Source: Thiotrichaceae bacterium (lineage in GTDB: Bacteria > Pseudomonadota > Gammaproteobacteria > Thiotrichales > Thiotrichaceae). Taken from it: a stretch of DNA of 64,000 nucleotides. How positions within the stretch are numbered: position 1 is the stretch's first letter; the number at the start of each line of letters is the position of its first letter. The position numbers and the translations under genes were made by a program. Positions 56,945 to 64,000 of the stretch are shown piece by piece. Below the pieces are notes generated by a model. It worked only from the letters and a program-made list of their open reading frames with translations, did not search any database and had not been told where the DNA came from. Location of the stretch: contig JALXAX010000070.1 in the NCBI GenBank assembly GCA_026991755.1, positions 1 through 64,000 on the forward strand. Direction: 5' to 3'.

Positions 56945-59299
56945 CTATAAGGTTTCGTTTACGGTAGCAGATTTAAGTTCAACGCTTTCATCTTCATTGA
57001 GCCATTTATCTAACATAATCAATAAAGGCGGGAGAAATAAGAAATCAGCGATTAAGGCAAAGGCGATAACCACAGAAGTTAGTAACCCCATTTCTGAGTT
57101 CAGTGCAAATGAAGAAGTAGAAATCACCATAAAGCCACCAATCAAGGCGATGGATGTTACCCATAAAGCACTACCTACCGTGGAGAAGGCATAACGAACC
57201 GCCTCTTCTGCTGATAGCCCTTGTTCGCGTTTTGCTCTCAAGTATTTGCTTAAAAAGTGTACTGTATCATCAACCACGATTCCAATGGTCATTGAGGTTA
57301 CGACGGATAGCCCTAAGCCAATTTGACCATCAACCACCGCCCATAATCCAAATGCCAAGCCAGCAGGCATCAAGTTGGGGATAAGGCTAACCAACCCGTA
57401 ACGCGCTGATCGTAAGGCAATAATTAAAATAAATGATATCAGTGTAAGTGCGGTAGCTGCACCTATTAATAAGCTAACAATATTTTTCATACCAATATGC
57501 GCAAACATAATGGAGGGGCTTGACCCCCACGTTTGTATCGATGGAGTATTTTGATGCATCCAGTCTTGCACGCGTTGTTCGAAGTCTAAAATCTCTTGGG
57601 TTGAGATAGTTTTCATCGTAACCGTTAAACGTGTTGATTGTTTACTGATGTCGATTTGATTGTTTAAATCTAAACCATAAGGTAGTGACATTTCGTATAA
57701 CAATAAATACTGCGCCGCTAAATCTTGCTGTTCAGGTAATGCATATTGCGCATCATCATCACCATGCATATTACGATTCAAACGCTTCATAATATCGGTG
57801 AGCGTATTGACGTGAATAACTTCAGGCTGGGTGCGTAGCCAATTACTGAAATCTTCAACTTGCTGTAGGTATTTAGGCTCAGACACACTATCGGTTTCTG
57901 TTGATTTTAGTGAGAAGTCTACAAAGTAAATACCCGTTAGGTTTTTTACAATAAAGTCGGTATCCGTACGGAACTGAATACGCTCATCAAAGTATTCTAC
58001 AAAGACATCATTTAGCTCATTTTTAGGTAAGAATGAGATAAGAATTATCGACACAATCCCCATGCCTATCAGTAGTTTCTTTTGGTATTTGATAACAAAA
58101 TTTGCCAGCTTATCCATACCCATAGGTGAGCTTTCTGTTTCTTTTTTCTTGATTTTTGAAGGCAGTAGCGTCACTAATGCAGGCATAAAGGCGACTGATA
58201 AAACCCAGGCAAAAATGACCCCTAAAGCAGAAATATTACCCAAATCTCTAAATGGAGGCGCATCACTAAAGTTAAGGCTCAAGAAGCCGATAGCTGTTGT
58301 CACCGAGGTCAGAAAAACGGGACCAAAGTTAATGCGCATACTTTCCCGCATAGCATTGATTTTATCCATACCTTTGCGCATACCCTGTATCCAGTTGGAG
58401 AGAATATGCACACAATCGGCAACTGCCAACGTCATAATAATAGTCGGTGCCGACATAGCGGGAGGTGATAAGTGAATACCAAGCCAACCCGCACTGCCCA
58501 TTGCTGCGATGACTGAAAAAATAATCACGAGTAGCGTTGCAAAGGTGCCTGCGATACCACGCAATAAAAAGTAAACCAAAGCCAGGATAATGAGAATAGC
58601 TAGGGGAATCAGGTGGCTCATATCGTACATAGACGCTTCAGGAAAGGCATTATTCATCATCACAATGCCACTGAGATACACATCCAAATCAGGGTAAGTT
58701 GTGTGAATATAGCTTTCAAGTGCACGAATAGAATTGACGATTTCAGGGATTTCTTTAGTGACATCAATTTCGGGCTGTTCAACACTGATATTAACCGTAG
58801 TCACGTGGCCTTTTTCAGAAATTAATCGATGCACCATTAACGGTTCATGCAGCGCAATATCGCGGATTTCTTGCAATGCTTTGGGGGTTAGAGAATCAGC
58901 ATCTTCCACTAAATCACGTACGGTTAAATCATCGCCATCTGCTGAGGTATGCTGAAAGTTGGTAACAGAATCGACTCGGATGGAATAGGGTGTTTGCCAA
59001 GCCCGTTCAGTAATATCGGCAACCGCTGCTAGCGTTTCTTTGGTGAAAACATTGCCATCCTTGGGAGCGATAGCCATGATGACACTATCGTTTTTAGTAT
59101 AAGTATCTTGCAAGTTCTCAAAGGCAATCAACTGTGGGTTGTCACCGTCAAAAAAGATACGGTAATCATTATCAAACTTTAATAAACGCGCGCCACTACC
59201 TAATGCAAAAACGAGAAAAAGAGATAACAGTAAGGCTAACCAACGGTTTTGCATTATCCAGTCTGCGTATCTTTCATTAAGGCTGTTTTTAATGTTCAT
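56945..59299 (-). CDS. MMPL/RND-family permease
   Basis: 784 residues built as two halves, each with one helix, a periplasmic loop (about 36-215 and 430-610) and five more helices. The conserved proton-relay region is present in each half: TLAVADCVHILSNWIQGMRK and IGIVVDDTVHFLSKYLRAKR. It resembles HpnN and MmpL-type lipid exporters more than AcrB (about 1040 residues). With the LolA-like, MAPEG and ICMT-like partners, a lipid or amphiphile substrate is likely. It starts 38 bp after the TetR gene. Confidence 0.9.
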   Translation of the reverse strand: MNIKNSLNERYADWIMQNRWLALLLSLFLVFALGSGARLLKFDNDYRIFFDGDNPQLIAFENLQDTYTKNDSVIMAIAPKDGNVFTKETLAAVADITERAWQTPYSIRVDSVTNFQHTSADGDDLTVRDLVEDADSLTPKALQEIRDIALHEPLMVHRLISEKGHVTTVNISVEQPEIDVTKEIPEIVNSIRALESYIHTTYPDLDVYLSGIVMMNNAFPEASMYDMSHLIPLAILIILALVYFLLRGIAGTFATLLVIIFSVIAAMGSAGWLGIHLSPPAMSAPTIIMTLAVADCVHILSNWIQGMRKGMDKINAMRESMRINFGPVFLTSVTTAIGFLSLNFSDAPPFRDLGNISALGVIFAWVLSVAFMPALVTLLPSKIKKKETESSPMGMDKLANFVIKYQKKLLIGMGIVSIILISFLPKNELNDVFVEYFDERIQFRTDTDFIVKNLTGIYFVDFSLKSTETDSVSEPKYLQQVEDFSNWLRTQPEVIHVNTLTDIMKRLNRNMHGDDDAQYALPEQQDLAAQYLLLYEMSLPYGLDLNNQIDISKQSTRLTVTMKTISTQEILDFEQRVQDWMHQNTPSIQTWGSSPSIMFAHIGMKNIVSLLIGAATALTLISFILIIALRSARYGLVSLIPNLMPAGLAFGLWAVVDGQIGLGLSVVTSMTIGIVVDDTVHFLSKYLRAKREQGLSAEEAVRYAFSTVGSALWVTSIALIGGFMVISTSSFALNSEMGLLTSVVIAFALIADFLFLPPLLIMLDKWLNEDESVELKSATVNETL

Positions 59300-59337
59300 G
59301 CTCGTCCTTTGCTATTATTAATTGGTTGATATTGTAG

Positions 59338-60054
59338 CTATTTATTAGTTAATGTCGATACCCAATCTTCTGGGCGCGATGCACTGAGAATATTAATTAA
59401 GCCGCCCCCACAGTCCATCAGCAGCGATATATCTTGCGCGCTTTTAGCCATTGCGATACAGCCTTCTAATGTGGCGATAAACACTGCGGAAAATTGTTTG
59501 GCATTGAGTTTTTTTGCCACGTAGCCATTGGCTTTTCCGTGCTCAAGACTTTCTTCAATAGCTTTTCGCCAAGTGCTATAGGTTTTTTCTAAACGCTGTC
59601 GAAAGCCTTCATCAATGGATGACATTTCTTGAGATAAGTTACTGAGAGGGCAACCGAGCTCGATATCTTCCATCGTCATTTGTTCACCTGCATCAATAAT
59701 AATGTGCTGCAATGCACGGATAGGATCTTTTTGATGTGTTAATGGGTTGATCCACATTTCCAGTACAGATTCGTGGATGATTTCATCAACTACGGCATAG
59801 CCTAATTCATTCTTATTAGGGAAATGATGGTAAAGCGCACCTTTGGAAAGTCCTGTGCTTTTTAGAATATTTTGCAGGCTAGCCGCTTGGAAACCTACGC
59901 GATGAATTTCAGTAAAAGCAGCCATTAAAATTTTCTGTCGAGTTTCATCCGATGCGGTGCTGTTATCATGGTGGCTACACTTACACGATAACATTTGCCA
60001 CCAAGGCATGTCTTTTTTTGAGTCAGATGAATGGGTAGGACTATCAGTTATCAT
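59338..60054 (-). CDS. TetR/AcrR-family repressor
   Basis: 238 residues from ATG 60054. The helix-turn-helix is ETRQKILMAAFTEIHRVGFQ plus STGLSKGALYHHFPNKNELG (about residues 40-85), and a C-terminal ligand-binding helical domain follows. The first 35 residues carry CKCSHHD, a possible metal-binding or redox segment that is unusual for the family. The frame is open to 60141, but that would cross the palindromic operator. It is the first gene of the RND locus and probably represses it and perhaps the divergent radical SAM gene. Confidence 0.88.
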   Translation of the reverse strand: MITDSPTHSSDSKKDMPWWQMLSCKCSHHDNSTASDETRQKILMAAFTEIHRVGFQAASLQNILKSTGLSKGALYHHFPNKNELGYAVVDEIIHESVLEMWINPLTHQKDPIRALQHIIIDAGEQMTMEDIELGCPLSNLSQEMSSIDEGFRQRLEKTYSTWRKAIEESLEHGKANGYVAKKLNAKQFSAVFIATLEGCIAMAKSAQDISLLMDCGGGLINILSASRPEDWVSTLTNK

Positions 60055-60122
60055 GCTATATGCCTGTCTTTTAACGACTAATTCCTTTAAAGTGGATATA
60101 TTACAATAGAAAACTATACATT

Positions 60123-60138
60123 CATACCAGTCGGTATG
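60123..60138. promoter_or_regulatory. Candidate TetR operator
   Basis: CATACC-agtc-GGTATG, a perfect 6-bp inverted repeat in the intergenic region between tetR and the radical SAM gene. ATACCnnnnGGTAT-type sites are typical of TetR-family operators. It lies about 70 bp before the tetR start and 125 bp before the radical SAM start. Confidence 0.65.
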
Positions 60139-60262
60139 CAACTATAAATAAGTATCAGCAATTAAACTAGGCTACAATTCTTTGTCTTTAATTAGGTTCC
60201 TATCACGCTCTTAACCACACCCTACCTAGAAAGGAGCACAGAGCGGAGCAGATCGTTATTCT

Positions 60263-62158
60263 ATGAAAACACTCTTCCTAACCCCCCCGATGACTCAGCT
60301 GAATACGGCCTATCCAGCCACGGCCTATTTAACGGGTTTCTTGCGACAAGAAGGTTATGAAGCAGCGCAGCGTGATTTAGCAATAGAACTCTTATTAACC
60401 CTGCTATCTCAACAAGGTTTACAAGCCATCTTGGAACGTATTGAGGATAACTTTGCAGATACTGAAGACGCAGATTTGCCTGACTCCATCTACCACTTCT
60501 TCACCCATTACGAGCTGTACCATACTCGCGTAGAACCGACGATTCGTTTCTTGCAAGGTAAAGATCCCAGCCTTGCCATTCGTATTGCATTGCGTAGCTT
60601 TTTGCCCGAAGGTCCAAAGTTTTCCAGCCTGTCGGACATGGAAGAAACAGTAGGCGATGTTCTAAATTGGGCATTTGGTGATCTTGGTACACAAGACAAA
60701 GCCAAGTATTTAGCCACGCTCTTTATTGATGACCTCGTTGATATTATTCATGATGGCGTAGACCCTTACTTCGAAATCTCGCGCTATGGTGAGAAGCTAG
60801 CCGCATCCAATCCCTCTTTTGATGATTTATATGCCGTACTGCAAGATGAGCTGACTTTTAGTGAACAGGGTATTCGCCAGTTGCTAGACCGCTATCTGGC
60901 AGACGAGGCACCTGATCTAGTCGCCATTACCGTGCCTTTTCCTGGCAATATGCTGGGCGCTTTACAAATCGGTAAATACCTAAAAGAAATCGCTCCTCAT
61001 ATAAAAATTGCACTAGGTGGCGGTTACGTTAATACCGAATTACGCTCATTGACCGACGCCAGAGTGTTTGAATACTGTGATTATATTTTGCTGGATGATG
61101 GTGAGCGCCCGTTGCTGTCATTGCTCGAGCACTTAAAACATCAGCGACCTATTGATGAGCTGGTTAGAACTTTTCATCTTGATAATAACGAGGTGGTTTA
61201 TACCAACAACAATACACTAGCCGATATTCCCCACAAAGATGTCGGAACGCCTACTTATGACGGTTTACCGCTTGATGATTACCTGTCGTTATGTGAAATG
61301 CTCAACGCCATGCACAGAATCTGGAGTGATGGACGTTGGAATAAACTGACGATTGCCCACGGCTGTTACTGGTCAAAATGTAGCTTTTGTGATGTGAGTT
61401 TGGACTACATTGGGCGATACGATGAAGCAGGTGCAGACATTATTATTGATCGTATCGAAACGTTAATAGCAGAAACAGGACAAACAGGTTTCCACTTTGT
61501 AGACGAAGCAGCCCCACCCAAAGTACTGTTTGCCATGGCGGAAAAGCTGATCGAAAAAGGTATCACCATAACGTGGTGGGGTAATATTCGTTTTGAAAAG
61601 ACGTTTACGCCCGAAAAATGTCAACTGCTAGCAGACTCAGGCTGTATTGCTATTAGTGGAGGATTGGAAGTTGCCTCAGACCGTTTACTGGCATTAATGA
61701 AAAAAGGCGTAACCGTGCAACAAGTGGCAAAAGTCACCCGTGGCTTTGCTGATGCAGGAATCCTGGTTCATGCTTATCTTATGTACGGCTTCCCCACACA
61801 AACAGAAGCTGAAACCGTGTTATCGCTAGAGTACGTGCGCCAACTCATGCAAAACAACTGCTTTCAGTCGGCTTATTGGCATCGTTTTAGTGCAACCATA
61901 CATAGCCCCGTTGGCTTACAACCACAAGAATATAGCATTGTATTACAACCCCCTAAACAAGCTACTTTTGCCAATAATGACGTGATGTTTGTTGATAACA
62001 CAGAAGTCGATCACGACATGCTAGGTAGAGGTTTAAAGAAAGCACTGTACAACTATATGCATGGCATTGGTTTTGATGAGCCTTTGAGTTTTTGGTTTGA
62101 GCAGGAAGTTGAATTACCGCTTATTGGATCTGACTTTATTGCTCGTTCGTTACAGTAG
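60263..62158 (+). CDS. B12-binding-type radical SAM protein
   Basis: 631 residues. The N-terminal third (MKTLFLTPPMTQLNTAYPAT, then ITVPFPGNMLGALQIGKYLK and KIALGGGYVNTEL) is a cobalamin-binding-like fold. The radical SAM domain carries the cluster motif HGCYWSKCSFCD with Cys368, Cys373 and Cys376, a CX4CX2C spacing instead of CX3CX2C. The later ISGGLEVASDRLLALMKKG and LVHAYLMYGFPTQTEAETV fit the methyltransferase/tailoring class. The substrate is unknown. It is divergent from tetR and may belong to the same regulon. Confidence 0.85.
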   Translation: MKTLFLTPPMTQLNTAYPATAYLTGFLRQEGYEAAQRDLAIELLLTLLSQQGLQAILERIEDNFADTEDADLPDSIYHFFTHYELYHTRVEPTIRFLQGKDPSLAIRIALRSFLPEGPKFSSLSDMEETVGDVLNWAFGDLGTQDKAKYLATLFIDDLVDIIHDGVDPYFEISRYGEKLAASNPSFDDLYAVLQDELTFSEQGIRQLLDRYLADEAPDLVAITVPFPGNMLGALQIGKYLKEIAPHIKIALGGGYVNTELRSLTDARVFEYCDYILLDDGERPLLSLLEHLKHQRPIDELVRTFHLDNNEVVYTNNNTLADIPHKDVGTPTYDGLPLDDYLSLCEMLNAMHRIWSDGRWNKLTIAHGCYWSKCSFCDVSLDYIGRYDEAGADIIIDRIETLIAETGQTGFHFVDEAAPPKVLFAMAEKLIEKGITITWWGNIRFEKTFTPEKCQLLADSGCIAISGGLEVASDRLLALMKKGVTVQQVAKVTRGFADAGILVHAYLMYGFPTQTEAETVLSLEYVRQLMQNNCFQSAYWHRFSATIHSPVGLQPQEYSIVLQPPKQATFANNDVMFVDNTEVDHDMLGRGLKKALYNYMHGIGFDEPLSFWFEQEVELPLIGSDFIARSLQ

Positions 62159-62204
62159 CAAATCGTTATACAGAAAAATAAAACAGACAACAGAGCGATA
62201 ATGT

Positions 62205-63181
62205 ATGATTAACACCACCTCAAGATCAAAACATAGTGTTTATAGGCATTATTTATTATTCATTACGCTATTACTAACCACTACTCTTTTAGCAACGCTT
62301 CCACGGCTGGCTTTTGCAGAGACGGTAAATCACTGCCCTACAACAGGTGTCTACCTACAAGTGCTAGGCTCTGGTGGTCCAGAAGTAGAAGATAAACGAA
62401 GCTCATCAGCAAATCTGGTTTGGATCAATGGAAAAGCTCGCGTTCTAATAGATGCGGGAGGAGGCTCTGCACTCAGTTTGGGCAGAGCGATGCAAAGTTT
62501 AGCGACCTGTCTGCCGTTGTGTTTACACATTTTCACCTTGATCATACGGCTGACTTTCCTGCTTTAATAAAATCCTCTTTTTTTGGCAATCGTACTAAAG
62601 ATTTACCTGTTTTCGGACCAGAAGGTAATCAACTATTGCCCTCAACACAGCAGTTTATTACACGACTATTTGATGAGAACCAAGGTGTCTGGCCTTATAT
62701 GAGTGATTATCTGCCCAGCAGTAACAGCAATGAATATAAATTACAGCCACATACCATAAAACTTCAACCCAGAGCAGAAAAGGCGGTGTATAAAGATACC
62801 GAATTAGCCTTAAGTACCATCCCCGTCCATCATGGCTCACTGCCTGCACTTGCATGGAAAGTTACTGTGGGCAACAAGTCGGTAGTTATCAGTGGTGATA
62901 TGAGTGGTCAATATCAAACCTTGCCCAAATTGGCTAACAAAACAGATTTGTTAATAGCGCACCACGCAGTACCTGAAGGTGCTCAGGGAGTCGCAAGACG
63001 ATTACATATGCCTCCTTCGGTTATCGGTAACATTGCAAAAATGGCTCACGTAAAACAACTGGTTTTATCACATCGAATGCTAAGAACACTAGGCAAAGAG
63101 CAGGAGTCATTGAATGTGATTCGGAAATACTATACGGGCAAGATTAGCTTTGCGAATGACTTGAGCTGTTATGCGCTTTAG
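62205..63181 (+). pseudogene. Secreted metallo-beta-lactamase-fold hydrolase, frameshifted
   Basis: The first part (62205 to about 62473) has a signal peptide (LFITLLLTTTLLATLPRLAF) and VLGSGGPEVEDKRSSSANLV, GKARVLIDAGGGSA. The family continuation FGQSDAKFSDLSAVVFTH and the metal motif HFHLDHTADF are in the next frame, running to 63181. Loss of one C in GCACTC(C)AG near 62473 explains the slip exactly. Either the gene is recently broken or the base is a sequencing error. Otherwise the sequence is intact and zinc ligands are present. Confidence 0.8.
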
Positions 63182-63241
63182 GCAAATCCCAGAGGTAAGA
63201 AGTACCTGGGTATCCGGCAAAAAAGGTAGGTTATCCTTTGT

Positions 63242-63550
63242 CTAGAGGCTTGCTGAATATGGCTTTGATGCTGGGTGAATAGTAAAATAGGCATAAAAAA
63301 TAAAGCAAAAAAAACGGCCACTATTGTGGCCGTTTTTTTGAGGTTTTGCTTGAGGATTATTTGGCGGATCGGTATCGCCTGAGCAATTACTATCATCGTA
63401 ATGCAAAGGATCCTTTAAATAATCAGATACCATTTTATTCAGTTGCCGTTTGCTGTGCTGTCGCTTGGCAGTTTTGCCTTTTTCATGGACACCGCCTTTG
63501 CGCAATATAGCAGCGCGGGCAACAGGGTTGCCTTTGTGTTGTTTAGCCAT
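63242..63550 (-). CDS. Small basic protein whose frame runs through a terminator
   Basis: 102 codons. AAGGAGAA precedes the ATG. Residues 1-45 are basic (KGNPVARAAILRKGGVHEKG onward); I recognise no named family. From about residue 72 the frame passes through a strong hairpin (63307-63339) coding NGHNSGRFF, and its stop lies about 65 nt past the U-tract. If that terminator works, the mRNA has no stop codon, as in arfA of E. coli. No clear sequence similarity to ArfA is seen. It is 86 bp after rtcB on the same strand. Confidence 0.6.
   Translation of the reverse strand: MAKQHKGNPVARAAILRKGGVHEKGKTAKRQHSKRQLNKMVSDYLKDPLHYDDSNCSGDTDPPNNPQAKPQKNGHNSGRFFCFIFYAYFTIHPASKPYSASL
63307..63339. terminator. 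Symmetric (bidirectional) intrinsic terminator
   Basis: Eight A, CGGCCAC, TATT loop, GTGGCCG, seven T. It terminates equally well in either direction: for the metallo-hydrolase on the plus strand and for the rtcB/small-ORF transcript on the minus strand. It lies within the small ORF. Confidence 0.9.
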
Positions 63551-63636
63551 TAGTTTTCTCCTTATATGATATGAAAAACTCTAGGCTACGGCATAAGCCA
63601 ATAGCCCAGAGAGGTTGTTACAATGTTACGTTATCT

Positions 63637-64000
63637 TTACCCTTTCACACAAATCACTTGCTTCAAGGTATGGACGACTTCAACTAAATCGTGTTGGTCC
63701 TTCATCACTTTGTCGATGTCTTTGTAGGCAGAAGGGATTTCATCTACCACGCCTTTGTCTTTACGACATTCGACACCTTCTGTTAGTTTTTCCAGATCAA
63801 AACGATCAAACTGTCGCTTGGCTTGGGTGCGGCTCATTTTGCGACCTGCTCCGTGAGAGCAAGAACAAAAAGAGTCTTTATTGCCTTTGCCGCGTACGAT
63901 GAAGGACTTAGCACCCATACTTCCTGGGATAATGCCAAGCTCTTTATGCCCTGCACGTATTGCACCTTTACGGGTGATGAAGACATCTTCGCCAAAATGC
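63637..64000 (-). CDS. rtcB: RNA-splicing ligase RtcB, C-terminal part (gene continues past window)
   Basis: 121 C-terminal residues, beginning with HFGEDVFITRKGAI and PGSMGAKSFIVRGKG. The nucleophilic histidine that takes GMP is in FCSCSHGAGRKMSRTQAKR, and the gene ends with ECRKDKGVVDEIPSAYKDI and HTLKQVICVKG. From this His to the end is 72 residues, which matches E. coli RtcB His337 of 408. It joins 2',3'-cyclic phosphate and 5'-OH RNA ends. The small ORF downstream may be co-transcribed. Confidence 0.95.
   Translation of the reverse strand, partial: HFGEDVFITRKGAIRAGHKELGIIPGSMGAKSFIVRGKGNKDSFCSCSHGAGRKMSRTQAKRQFDRFDLEKLTEGVECRKDKGVVDEIPSAYKDIDKVMKDQHDLVEVVHTLKQVICVKG

Noticed and set aside
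53974-60054. A classical AcrAB-TolC drug pump
   Set aside because: The permease is MMPL-sized (784 residues), not AcrB-sized, and the LolA-like, MAPEG and ICMT-like partners point away from simple drug efflux.

Overview
The window looks like chromosomal DNA of a gammaproteobacterium with a moderately AT-rich genome. The evidence is the conserved block of a LysM gene divergent from def-fmt-rsmB, followed by a DUF4390 gene and ntrYX. Other typical arrangements agree: hisC-tyrA, trxB-aat, trpD-trpC-lgt-thyA-recG and a TPP-riboswitch thi operon. The thi gene layout, the multiheme cytochrome and the many small palindromic repeats would fit a sulfur-oxidiser-like lineage such as Thiotrichales, but that placement is only a guess.

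Layout. 1-9 kb: LysM lipoprotein (minus strand), def, fmt, rsmB, DUF4390, ntrY and an NtrX-like regulator without sigma54-contact motifs. 9-12 kb: tRNA-Lys with a clear promoter and terminator, then the wreck of a type I restriction-modification locus. The first codons of hsdM and a stop- and frameshift-damaged hsdR fragment flank an intact UPF0175/DUF3368 toxin-antitoxin-like pair. A DUF4202 gene follows. 12-19 kb: glycerate kinase, an AmpG-like transporter, a small transposable element with a perfect target duplication, an Omp85-type barrel and a nine-heme outer-membrane lipoprotein. 19-24.5 kb: nested inverted repeats, hisC-tyrA, comM, and an arfB / Rof-like / membrane-protein operon. 24.5-29.3 kb: repeat-rich DNA with an M28 peptidase, an OppA-like binding protein and a DUF2853 gene. 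29.3-37 kb: trxB-aat, then trpD-trpC-lgt-thyA-recG, tightly packed and partly overlapping.

37-41 kb: SGNH hydrolase, NnrS-like protein, an EamA transporter with an attenuator-like leader, and a frameshifted Uma2 remnant. 41-47 kb: promoter, TPP riboswitch and thiC-thiO-thiS-thiG-thiDE, a near-complete thiamine operon. 47-51 kb: rhomboid protease, dbpA, alpha/beta hydrolase, DUF1456 and nitroreductase. 51-60 kb: a nine-gene minus-strand locus (TetR, MMPL/RND permease, MAPEG, LolA-like carrier, ICMT-like methyltransferase, outer-membrane barrel, thioredoxin, TolC-like protein, membrane-fusion adaptor). It reads as one envelope lipid or amphiphile trafficking system under a TetR repressor, and it is the best candidate here for an undescribed system. 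60-64 kb: a B12-type radical SAM protein, a frameshifted secreted metallo-beta-lactamase-fold gene, a small basic ORF that runs through its own terminator, and the 3' end of rtcB.

The intergenic DNA is unusually rich in small palindromic or terminal-inverted-repeat elements of several families. No CRISPR array, prophage or complete insertion sequence was seen.
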